Below, in pieces: positions 56,400 through 64,000 of a stretch of DNA of 64,000 nucleotides. Position numbers and translations under genes: made by a program. Below the pieces are notes generated by a model. That model saw nothing but the letters and a program-made list of their open reading frames with translations. It ran no database searches and was not told the DNA's origin. Source of the DNA: an uncultured Cohaesibacter sp. (GTDB lineage: Bacteria; Pseudomonadota; Alphaproteobacteria; Rhizobiales; Cohaesibacteraceae). The first letter of the stretch is position 1. Each line of letters opens with the position of its first letter. The stretch is taken from positions 3,823,501 through 3,887,500 of the forward strand of contig NZ_OY762905.1 of NCBI RefSeq assembly GCF_963666525.1. The letters are read 5' to 3'.

Positions 56400-59318
56400 T
56401 TACGCGGCATCGATTTCACGCATGGTAGCAGCATCGCGCAGGGACAGATCCGGATAGTCCGGATCGGAGCCAACCTCGGGCAGGATCTTCCAGCTGCGCT
56501 GGCATTTCGTGCCTTCCGCCAGAGCAGGAACAACAGCAACGCCTTTAACGTCTTCGATCACGAAGGCTCCGGCAGGAGCATCTCCGGCGATCAACTCGGC
56601 CTGCGAGGTGATGGAGATTTCAGCCAGATCAATGCCCTTCATGGCATCCATGATTGCTGTGTCAGCGACATAGACCTTCGGGGCGGCTTCCAGAGAGGAA
56701 CCGATGCGCTTTTCCTTGCGCTCGATTTCCAGTGCGCCGGTGACAACGCGGCGCAGGGCTTTCACCTTCTCCCACTTGGCAGCAAGCGCATCATCCTTCC
56801 ACTCGCCCGGAACTTCCGGGAACTGGCGGAAGTGGACCGAATCGCTTTCCGACGGATAGCGGCTCTGCCAGGTTTCTTCCATGGTGAACGGCAGGATCGG
56901 GGAGAGCCATGCGGTCAGATGGATGAACAGCTCGTGAATGACATAGAGCGAGGCCTTGCGACGCATCGAGCTTGGAGCGTCACAATAGAGCGCATCCTTG
57001 CGGACGTCGAAATAGAAGGCCGACAGCTCGATGCCCATGAAATAGTTGAGCTCGTGCATGATGCGTTTGAAATCGAAATTGTCATAGGCATCATTCACCA
57101 GTCGGTCGAGCTGATGGATACGGTGCAGCATCAGCCGTTCCAGCTCCGGCATGTCGGAGAGGTTCACTTCGGTGCCGTCATAATGAGCCAGCGAGCCGAG
57201 CATCCAGCGGACGGTGTTGCGCATCTTGCGATAGGCGTCGGCGATGGTCTTGAGGATTTCCGGTCCGATGCGCTGATCGTCCGAATAGTCCGCGCTGGCC
57301 ACCCACATGCGCAGGATGTCCGCTCCATATTCCTTGATGATATCCTGCGGCGCGATGGTGTTGCCGATGGACTTGGACATCTTGCGGCCCTGTTCGTCCA
57401 TGGTGAAGCCATGGGTCAGCACAGCATTGTATGGTGCACGGCCACGGGTGCCACAGCTTTCCAGCAGGGAGGAGTGGAACCAGCCGCGATGCTGGTCCGA
57501 GCCTTCCAGATAGAGGTCGGCTGGCCACTTGAGGTCTTCACGCTGCTCCAGGCAGAAGGCATGGGTCGAACCGGAATCGAACCACACGTCGAGAATGTCG
57601 GTGACCTGCTTCCAGTCTTCTGCATCATAATCTGCCCCGAGGAACCGTTCCTTGGCGCCATCGGCGAACCATGCATCGGCGCCTTCTTCAAGGAAGGCAT
57701 CAAAGATGCGCTGGTTCACTTCGCTATCCTGAAGCACGACGGTCGGGTCGTCCTTCTTGATGAAGATGGTGATCGGCACGCCCCATGCGCGCTGACGGGA
57801 GATGACCCAGTCGGGACGGGTTTCGATCATCGAACGCAGGCGGGTCTGGCCGGACTTCGGCACGAACCGGGTTGCGTCGATGGCATCGAGCGCACGCTTG
57901 CGCAGGGTGTCGCCTTCTCCGTCGATGTTGCGATCCATGGCGATGAACCACTGCGGGGTGTTGCGGAAGATGAGCGGAGCCTTGGAGCGCCAGCTGTGCG
58001 GATAGCTGTGCTTGATCTTGCCGCGTGCCAGCAGTGAGCCAACCTCTACCAGCTTGTCGATGACGGCACCGTTGGTGCTGCCTTCGCCACCCTTGCGGTC
58101 AAGGATGTAAAGGCCCTGGAACAGCGGAACGTGCGGGAAGTAGGAGCCATCTTCCATGACGGTGTGCGGAATTTCCGGCGTGCCGCATTCCTCGAACCGG
58201 GTGCGGTTGGCGACGAACACTTCATAGTCGTCTGCGCCGTGACCCGGAGCCGTATGCACAAAGCCTGTACCGGCTTCCTCGGTGACATGCTCACCCGGCA
58301 GCATCGGCACATCGAAGTCATAATAGCCATCGGCACCGTCAAGGCCGGCGAACGGATGCGCGCATTCGGAAATCTGGGCCGGATCGACGTCGAACTTGCG
58401 TTCGTAGCCTTCAACGCGGGCTGCCTTGAAGACGCTTTCGGCCAGTGCGTCTGCCATGATCAGCTTGTCGCCGACCTTGCCCCAGTTGTCATCTGCCGCA
58501 GCGGTGATCTCGTAGAGACCATAGCTGATGGACGGATTGAAACAGATGGCGCGGTTGCCCGGGATGGTCCAAGGGGTTGTCGTCCAGATCACCACATCGG
58601 CATCAAGCAGATCATCCATCTTGTCTTCATCGACCGTGCCATGCAGGCCGGTGATCGGGAAGCGCACCCAGATGGTGAAGGAGGTATGGTCGTGATACTC
58701 GACCTCGGCTTCGGCCAGGGCGGTCTTCTCAACGATCGACCACATTACCGGCTTGGAGCCCTGGAAGAGCTGGCCGGACATGGCGAATTTCATCAACTCG
58801 TTGGCAATGCGGGCTTCGGCATCAAAGGTCATGGTGCGGTATGGGGTCTCGAAATCGCCGAGGACACCGAGACGCTTGAATTCCTCGGACTGGATGCCGA
58901 TCCAGTGCTGGGCGAACTCGCGGCATTCCTGACGGAATTCCTTGACCGGAACAGCGTCCTTGTTCTTGCCCTTCTTGCGATATTTTTCCTCGATCTTCCA
59001 TTCGATCGGCAAACCGTGGCAGTCCCAGCCTGGCACATAGTTGGAATCATAGCCGCGCATCTGGAAGGAGCGGGTGATGGTGTCCTTCAGGATCTTGTTG
59101 AGCGCGTGGCCGATATGCAGGTTGCCGTTGGCATAGGGAGGGCCATCATGCAGCACATATTTTTCGCGGCCTTCAGAGCGTTTGCGCAGCGCCTTGTAGA
59201 GATCCATGGATTCCCAGCGTTCAAGGATCTTGGGCTCGTTCTTGGGCAGGCCCGCACGCATGGGAAAATCGGTCTGGGGTAGGTAAAGCGTTTTGGAATA
59301 ATCGCGTTCTTCAGTCAT
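56400..59318 (-). CDS. ileS: Isoleucyl-tRNA synthetase
   Basis: Charges tRNA-Ile. 972 residues, class Ia. HIGH motif in [14 protein letters not shown] (about 63-76), editing domain between, KMSKS in [12 protein letters not shown] (about 650), anticodon-binding and C-terminal domains. The C-terminus has one Cys (KCQRSW) rather than a full zinc-binding set, as in some bacterial forms. lspA follows after 117 bases. Confidence 0.98.
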   Translation of the reverse strand: MTEERDYSKTLYLPQTDFPMRAGLPKNEPKILERWESMDLYKALRKRSEGREKYVLHDGPPYANGNLHIGHALNKILKDTITRSFQMRGYDSNYVPGWDCHGLPIEWKIEEKYRKKGKNKDAVPVKEFRQECREFAQHWIGIQSEEFKRLGVLGDFETPYRTMTFDAEARIANELMKFAMSGQLFQGSKPVMWSIVEKTALAEAEVEYHDHTSFTIWVRFPITGLHGTVDEDKMDDLLDADVVIWTTTPWTIPGNRAICFNPSISYGLYEITAAADDNWGKVGDKLIMADALAESVFKAARVEGYERKFDVDPAQISECAHPFAGLDGADGYYDFDVPMLPGEHVTEEAGTGFVHTAPGHGADDYEVFVANRTRFEECGTPEIPHTVMEDGSYFPHVPLFQGLYILDRKGGEGSTNGAVIDKLVEVGSLLARGKIKHSYPHSWRSKAPLIFRNTPQWFIAMDRNIDGEGDTLRKRALDAIDATRFVPKSGQTRLRSMIETRPDWVISRQRAWGVPITIFIKKDDPTVVLQDSEVNQRIFDAFLEEGADAWFADGAKERFLGADYDAEDWKQVTDILDVWFDSGSTHAFCLEQREDLKWPADLYLEGSDQHRGWFHSSLLESCGTRGRAPYNAVLTHGFTMDEQGRKMSKSIGNTIAPQDIIKEYGADILRMWVASADYSDDQRIGPEILKTIADAYRKMRNTVRWMLGSLAHYDGTEVNLSDMPELERLMLHRIHQLDRLVNDAYDNFDFKRIMHELNYFMGIELSAFYFDVRKDALYCDAPSSMRRKASLYVIHELFIHLTAWLSPILPFTMEETWQSRYPSESDSVHFRQFPEVPGEWKDDALAAKWEKVKALRRVVTGALEIERKEKRIGSSLEAAPKVYVADTAIMDAMKGIDLAEISITSQAELIAGDAPAGAFVIEDVKGVAVVPALAEGTKCQRSWKILPEVGSDPDYPDLSLRDAATMREIDAA

Positions 59319-59965
59319 TGTCTATCACTTCCGTGCAGCTCGACCAGTTGTCTGTTGCTCGTTGCGAGCAAAGCCGCGGATAGGCCCTTGAAGCGGCTGT
59401 CCTGCGGCGAGGTATGGTTCGGTCAAGCTATTGAATTCGTGGGAAAAGGCATCAGGCAGCAGTAAGTGTACCCGGCCCCTTGTTGGTCCCGGTCCCTCGT
59501 GGGCGCTGCAGTTGCGCCAGTTACACGAAGGCCGGGCCAGTAATTCGACTGGCTATCTGGCCAATGTGGCCTGCGGCTGGGGGTGCATAGCACCGGAACT
59601 GGGCAAGTCTCATATCTGGTTTCATGCGCGGGGCATGTCTCGTAAGCATCGCGGTTGCCTTTTTCTCGCGCGCGACATTAATTCATGCCTTCCCTGAGCA
59701 CAAGCCCCCCATGACCGTTGTTTTCTCGAAAAGTCGCGCTTTTGTCGCATGGGTGCCAAGCCGCGGTTCGGCTCCATCCGGGCCGGCGCTTAAGGTGCGT
59801 TCTGGCCTGCTCGACAATTCCTACAAATCCCCCGTTTTACCTGACATGCGATGCTTGCCCGTCGGCTTTTCGTGGTTTCAGGCATATGGGTCCCGGACGG
59901 GTCCGGACGCTGAATAGCACCAGAAGAGAAGCCGGAGAGAAAGCAACAGGGACAAAAGCAACATC
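59319..59965. other. Divergent intergenic region, ileS / amidase
   Basis: 647 bases with no gene I can support; short open frames lack ribosome sites and family features. Contains the ileS leader and the amidase promoter. No T-box-like structure or tRNA recognised by eye. Confidence 0.35.
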
Positions 59966-60823
59966 ATGTTCGACACCTCGGCCTCCAACCCATTTACCAT
60001 CCGCAACCACAGCCTCTGCCACAATGGTGAGCCCGTGGCTTTTGCGCGTTCGCCCAACCAGTCGGCCACCTTTGCGCCGCGCGGCATCATCCTGCACGAT
60101 ACAGCGGGCCGCCTTGACAATGGCAGCGCTGTCCGCTGGTTCCTGAACGCGGATGCCAGAGCGTCGGCGCACCTGACCATTGAGCGCGACGGAGCTGTGA
60201 CCCAACTGGTCGCCTTCAATCGCTGCGCCTGGCACGCTGGAAAGAGCAGCTACAAGGGCGAAAGCGGCGTCAACGCCTTTGCCTTCGGTATCGAGATGGT
60301 CAATCTGGGCAAATGCTCCAAGATGCGGGATGGCTCTTTGCAGCCATGGTTCAAGGGCGACTATCGCGATGGCTCCGACGGTCTGCATTTCGCCTTTGTG
60401 GCGACCCGCGCCCATGGCAAGGGCTGGTGGCTCGACTACACCCCGGCGCAGATCAGGACTCTTGCAGCCATCTGTCAGGTTTTGATCGCCCGCTATGATC
60501 TCTCTTTCATTGCCGGTCACTTTGAAATCGCGCCGGGCCGCAAGATCGACCCCAATCCGCTGTTTCCACTAGATAGCCTGCGGGCCTCGCTGCTGGGGGA
60601 ACGGCAGGAGGATGCTCCCGCACCGACCCTGCTGACCGATGCCAACCTGCGCCGCTGGCCATCCTACGCCGACAATGTCATAAAGGTGGTCGGCAAGGGC
60701 CAGGCGGTGGATGTCATCCGCAGTGGCACCTTCAAGCCTCTCGGTCATCCCGAGGTCTGGCATCTGGTGGCCGCCGGCGACCAGCAGGGCTGGATCAATG
60801 GCACCCTGATCGATATGGATTGA
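59966..60823 (+). CDS. N-acetylmuramoyl-L-alanine amidase, AmpD-like
   Basis: 285 residues. Amidase_2 fold: zinc ligands in GIILHDTAG (His), AGHFEIAPGRKIDPNP (His and Asp), and the aromatic/acidic site around AWHAGKSSY. No signal peptide, so probably cytosolic AmpD-type, recycling anhydro-muropeptides. The C-terminal 75 residues (KVVGKGQAVDVI, GHPEVWHLVAAGDQQGWINGT) form an SH3b-like wall-binding module. That is unusual for a strictly cytosolic enzyme. Confidence 0.85.
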   Translation: MFDTSASNPFTIRNHSLCHNGEPVAFARSPNQSATFAPRGIILHDTAGRLDNGSAVRWFLNADARASAHLTIERDGAVTQLVAFNRCAWHAGKSSYKGESGVNAFAFGIEMVNLGKCSKMRDGSLQPWFKGDYRDGSDGLHFAFVATRAHGKGWWLDYTPAQIRTLAAICQVLIARYDLSFIAGHFEIAPGRKIDPNPLFPLDSLRASLLGERQEDAPAPTLLTDANLRRWPSYADNVIKVVGKGQAVDVIRSGTFKPLGHPEVWHLVAAGDQQGWINGTLIDMD

Positions 60824-60852
60824 AGGGCGTTCAGGCGGTCTCGCAAACCAAA

Positions 60853-60872
60853 AGAGGCCCCAAGGGGCCTCT
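60853..60872 (-). terminator. Terminator of ribF
   Basis: AGAGGCCCC-AA-GGGGCCTCT, a perfect 9-bp stem, followed on the minus strand by TTTGGTTTG. 47 bases past the ribF stop. Confidence 0.7.
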
Positions 60873-60918
60873 CGATCCGTTCGTCCACACCGTGGTCGCT
60901 CCTGATGAGCCGGATGGC

Positions 60919-61911
60919 TCAATCCCAGAGACGTGTTTCCAGTTCGGACAGTGGCTCCGCATAACGCAGAATGGCGCGGGCCTGAACGCTGTCCGTATCC
61001 ATCTGGTTGATCAGTGCGTCAAGGCCGTCGAATTTCATCTCTTCGCGCAGATAGCTGTAGAGAATGACCCGGACTTCCTCATCGTAGAGATTGTCCTCGA
61101 AATCGAAGATATGCACCTCGAAGACGCGCGGGCCGTTGTCGAACATCGGCCGACGGCCAAAGCTGGCCACGCCGTCATACAGGGACCCGTTCTTGCGCAC
61201 GAACTTGACCGCATAGACACCTTCTCTGAGGCGGCTGTTGTCCGGCAGCGTCATGTTGGCCGTGGGATAGCCCAGCTTGCGGCCGTTCTTGGCACCATGA
61301 ATCACCACGCCCGAGAAAAAATGGCGATAGCCGAGCAGGCGGTTGGCGGGAGCAACGGCGCCGTCTTCCAGCGCCTGCCGGATGCGTGTCGATGATACGG
61401 CGTCTCCAGAGCGGTCGGTCTTCATGTCGACGATGGTGACGCCGATGCCCAATGCCTCTCCCTTTTCCTTCAGATAGTCCGGGGTGCCCACCCGGTCCTT
61501 GCCGAAATGGAAGTCATAGCCGGCGATCACCTTCCTGGCGTTGAGCTTGGAGATCAGCATGTCAGTGATGAACAGGTCCGGCGACTGGCTGGCAAAATCC
61601 TCATCAAAGGACAGTGATACCATGCCGTCAAGGCCGAGAGCCTTGGCGACCAGCGCCTTTTCCTCGTGCGGGGTCAGGCGGAACACCGGACGATTGGGGC
61701 GGAACAGGGTACGGGGATGCGGCTCGAAGGTCAGCATGACTGCCTTGAGGCCTGCCGCGCGCGCTTCCGTGACGGCATCTTCCAGAACGGCCTGATGGCC
61801 CCGATGCATGCCGTCGAAATTGCCGATCGCGACAACGCTGCCCTTGAAGCTGTCCGGCAACGGCTGCTCAGGATGTCTGATATCGATAAAGGAAGCAGCA
61901 GGGGTCATCAT
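60919..61911 (-). CDS. ribF: Bifunctional riboflavin kinase / FAD synthetase
   Basis: Makes FMN and FAD. 330 residues from MMTPAASFIDIRH (61911); the frame extends further upstream without support. FAD synthetase domain: VAIGNFDGMHRGHQAVLEDA (HxGH type), DPFALS-like FDEDFASQSPDLF, VSSTRIRQALEDG. Riboflavin kinase domain: RLREGVYAVKFVR and DFEDNLYDEEVRV. Upstream of the YbaY-like gene's convergent partner region; independent unit. Confidence 0.95.
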   Translation of the reverse strand: MMTPAASFIDIRHPEQPLPDSFKGSVVAIGNFDGMHRGHQAVLEDAVTEARAAGLKAVMLTFEPHPRTLFRPNRPVFRLTPHEEKALVAKALGLDGMVSLSFDEDFASQSPDLFITDMLISKLNARKVIAGYDFHFGKDRVGTPDYLKEKGEALGIGVTIVDMKTDRSGDAVSSTRIRQALEDGAVAPANRLLGYRHFFSGVVIHGAKNGRKLGYPTANMTLPDNSRLREGVYAVKFVRKNGSLYDGVASFGRRPMFDNGPRVFEVHIFDFEDNLYDEEVRVILYSYLREEMKFDGLDALINQMDTDSVQARAILRYAEPLSELETRLWD

Positions 61912-62133
61912 CTTGGGGCAACTCCACTTGACCGGTCCGTGACCGGCAGGGTTGAAACTTAAAGCGCATGATGCACGGAACATGCTACTGAACGGGCGGG
62001 AAGGTGCCTAACCTCGCAACCAAGGTCAAGGGCCTCCATTAATATAGACCCACCCCGATCCACATCAAGAGCGTGTCAGCCACCACAATTCGGCATGCCT
62101 TTCCCGCTCCGCAAGACCCTCATGAACATTGGC

Positions 62134-62664
62134 TCACCGGTAGACGGGTGCGGGCAAGATCTGATGGTTGCCCCCTTGCCCGGCGGCTGCAGGAGCGGCG
62201 ATCTGATTGGTGGTTGGCGCATCAAGGGCCGCCTCTGCAGCTTCCGGCGGGGCGGCAATGGTCGATGTCATCATGATCACCGGGTGCAGGGAGGTGGTGT
62301 AATAGACATAGCCGCTGGCCTTGACCGCATTGCCCGCCCGCAGCTCCGCCGAATAGCGGCAGGAGCCGCGCGAGGTGCATTTGGTCCGGTCGTTGCTGTT
62401 GATCGACAGGGTGAAGTCTGCGTGCTGAACACCCGGCGTGGGGATCACTTCGCTGGACTTGAGAACGCCGGATGCGTCCTGCAAACCGACCAGCAGCACA
62501 TCGCCGCTTGTCGCCGAAAAGCCCCACTGCGCTTCGCCGCTGATCTCCTCGCCCGTGGACAGTGCTTCGCCCATTTCTTCGATGCCCATCGGCATGGTCT
62601 GGCAGCCAGCGAGCCCGGCCATGAGGACCAGTGTCCAAAGGAAAGATGGTTTTGCGCGCAACAT
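62134..62664 (-). CDS. Lipoprotein, YbaY/YscW-like
   Basis: 176 residues. Lipobox LAGC in MAGLAGCQTMPM. The domain GDVLLVGLQDASGVLKSSEVI with ADFTLSINSNDRTKC resembles the YbaY/YscW type (beta sandwich) of lipoproteins; the match is loose. Ala/Pro-rich tail. Function unknown; periplasmic face of a membrane. Confidence 0.55.
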   Translation of the reverse strand: MLRAKPSFLWTLVLMAGLAGCQTMPMGIEEMGEALSTGEEISGEAQWGFSATSGDVLLVGLQDASGVLKSSEVIPTPGVQHADFTLSINSNDRTKCTSRGSCRYSAELRAGNAVKASGYVYYTTSLHPVIMMTSTIAAPPEAAEAALDAPTTNQIAAPAAAGQGGNHQILPAPVYR

Positions 62665-63143
62665 GTCAGCCTCAGGATGTCGGCTCAGGGCGGGTAGGAT
62701 ACCCGCAAAAGAGCAATCTCAGAACAGCAATCAGTATGACCGGATACCCTTTGCAAGGCTGCCGCCTGACAAAAGTCGGCGGTAACACCCGCGATAAGGG
62801 CAAAATGCCTGTGGTCTTCGTTTTATAACGGCTCCCCGATCGAGGCCAGTTCTTTTTCCTCAGCTTTGGTCAAATCGCGGATGGCGGGTAAATTCCATGG
62901 AACGCCAGACGGGTTGCCTGAAAGCAAGAGATGTGGGCGCATCGCCAGCGCAAGGAAAAGTTACATGAGGCAATAATAGCACTATACATGGAGAGACAAC
63001 ACAGATAGGGTTTGTCTCCGATCATATGACTGCTCGGCGTTGAAGACTTATGGCGCACTGTCCAGGGCGATTGCTGTGGATGGAAAACTGCCCCCAGGGT
63101 CGCCGGCGAAGAACTGAATAATCTCGCAAACCCTGGTGATATC
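62665..63143. other. Divergent intergenic region, lipoprotein / MATE
   Basis: No gene or RNA recognised. Promoters in both directions are expected here. Nothing else to report. Confidence 0.3.
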
Positions 63144-64000
63144 ATGCAAGACCAGCAACCCGTGCTGGAAGGGCAGAGCCGTTTGACTGCCCAAACCGAT
63201 AGCAACACTGGTGCCCCGATTTCCTGGCGCGGCGAGGCCGCCGCCACTTTGGCACTGGCCTGGCCGCTGGTGCTGGCCCAGTTGGCACAGTTTTCACTCC
63301 AGATCACCGATGTGGTCATGATGGGCTGGATTGGCCGCGATGCACTGGCCGCCGGCTCACTGGCGTCTGCTCTGATGCATCCCGCTGCGGTTTTCGGCAT
63401 CGGTGCGCTTTCTGCCGTCAGTCCGATGGTAGCCCAGGCGATTGGTGCCAAGGATGAAACCTCGGTACGCCGCTCGGCCCGTCAGGGCATCTGGGTTGCC
63501 GTCGTCATATCGGTCCTGATCATGGCAATCCTTTATCAGAGCGAGCATATCTACCGCATCGGTGGCCAGATGCCTGACATTGCGGCCAAGGCTGCGGGCT
63601 ATCTCAATTTTGCGGCACTGGGCGTCTTTCCTTCGCTCGGTTTCGTTGCCTTGCGCTCGCTGGTGACCGCACACGGCGAGACCCGTGTAATCCTGCTCTC
63701 CACTATTGCCAGCTTCTTTGTCAACTTTGCCGGCAACTATGTGCTGATGTTCGGCAAGTTCGGCTTCCCGGAACTGGGGCTGATCGGGGCTGGGATCTCC
63801 ACCTCCGTGGTGCAGACCTTTGTCTTCATTCTGCTGGTGGCCTATGTGCTGCGCAAGAAGAGCTACAAGAAATACAATCTGCTGTTCCACTTCTGGAAGC
63901 CTGACTGGCCGCGCTTCTTTGAACTCTTCCGCGTCGGCATTCCAATCGGCTTGATGGTCATGGTGGAAGTTGGGCTGTTTGCCGCTGCCGTCTTCCTGAT
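63144..64000 (+). CDS. NorM-type MATE efflux transporter, partial at right edge
   Basis: First 285 residues, running off the window. WPLVLAQLAQFSLQITDVVMMGWIGRDALAA is the NorM-type N-terminal signature, followed by helices with the typical alternation and LRSLVTAHGETRVILL. It starts at ATG 63144 (MQDQQPVLEG), though the ribosome site is weak. Exchanges Na+ or H+ for cationic drugs. Distinct from the MATE gene at 27391, which belongs to another branch. Confidence 0.9.
   Translation, partial: MQDQQPVLEGQSRLTAQTDSNTGAPISWRGEAAATLALAWPLVLAQLAQFSLQITDVVMMGWIGRDALAAGSLASALMHPAAVFGIGALSAVSPMVAQAIGAKDETSVRRSARQGIWVAVVISVLIMAILYQSEHIYRIGGQMPDIAAKAAGYLNFAALGVFPSLGFVALRSLVTAHGETRVILLSTIASFFVNFAGNYVLMFGKFGFPELGLIGAGISTSVVQTFVFILLVAYVLRKKSYKKYNLLFHFWKPDWPRFFELFRVGIPIGLMVMVEVGLFAAAVFL

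Noticed and set aside
56391-58037. A 548-codon open frame on the plus strand opposite ileS
   Set aside because: Antisense shadow of ileS with no family features.
59755-59790. T-loop-like GCGGTTCGGCTCC suggesting a tRNA
   Set aside because: No acceptor stem, anticodon arm or D arm could be folded around it.

Overview
The window reads as chromosome of an alphaproteobacterium of the Hyphomicrobiales (Rhizobiales) type, probably marine and Cohaesibacter-like. The genus is inference. Evidence: a GANTC-type CcrM methyltransferase, a Rhizobiales Porin_2 porin with the VCDAYGAGYF segment, DUF6101 and DUF2093 proteins, the pmbA / IMPase / DUF374 acyltransferase / waaA / lpxK order, an ohrR-ohr pair, and a mutY ... 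DUF721 ... Tat-DsbA ... smc neighbourhood. I found no IS element, prophage, CRISPR array, tRNA or rRNA.

Layout. 1-4.2 kb: a MarC gene broken by a frameshift and cut by the left edge, a small Lys/Pro-rich periplasmic protein, and the CIRCE-controlled groES-groEL operon, whose 3' end and terminator are repeated three times in a 127-bp tandem array. 4.2-9.3 kb: a chemoreceptor, a NadR-like P-loop kinase, a SulP transporter without a STAS domain, and a GNAT. 9.7-14.8 kb: the most interesting block. A histidine kinase and response regulator are divergent from two paralogous four-EF-hand periplasmic proteins. The kinase's periplasmic domain and one EF-hand protein share Gly/Met-rich repeats. Both EF-hand genes have the same upstream direct-repeat motif and a covarying 5'-UTR hairpin with a GAGGA loop. 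14.8-21 kb: a GNAT, a sigma-54 activator with a degenerate receiver, a CopZ-like protein, a patatin, a Spy/CpxP-like protein and a DUF6101 protein. 21-29 kb: pmbA and the lipid A/Kdo genes, DUF2093 and a MATE pump. 29-38 kb: a DbpA-like RNA helicase, DUF1992, two Cache chemoreceptors, tldD and a third EF-hand protein. 38-46 kb: mutY, GNATs, a MarR-GNAT fusion, ccrM, DUF721 (DciA-like), ohrR-ohr with repeated operators, and a methyltransferase. 46-53 kb: Tat-DsbA, smc, a GST, an unknown protein, and a SRAP protein that lacks most of its catalytic residues. 53-64 kb: a porin, a DUF3035/BamF-like lipoprotein, lspA, ileS, an AmpD-like amidase, ribF, a YbaY-like lipoprotein, and a NorM-type MATE gene cut by the right edge.

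How the genes fit together. Most are housekeeping: protein folding (groES-groEL, DsbA, Spy-like), envelope assembly (waaA, lpxK, DUF374, lspA, BamF-like, porin, amidase), chromosome maintenance (ccrM, smc, DciA-like, mutY), peptide maturation (TldD with PmbA) and chemotaxis (three receptors). The EF-hand / two-component block is the best candidate for a little-described system. I infer that it senses calcium or another divalent metal in the periplasm.
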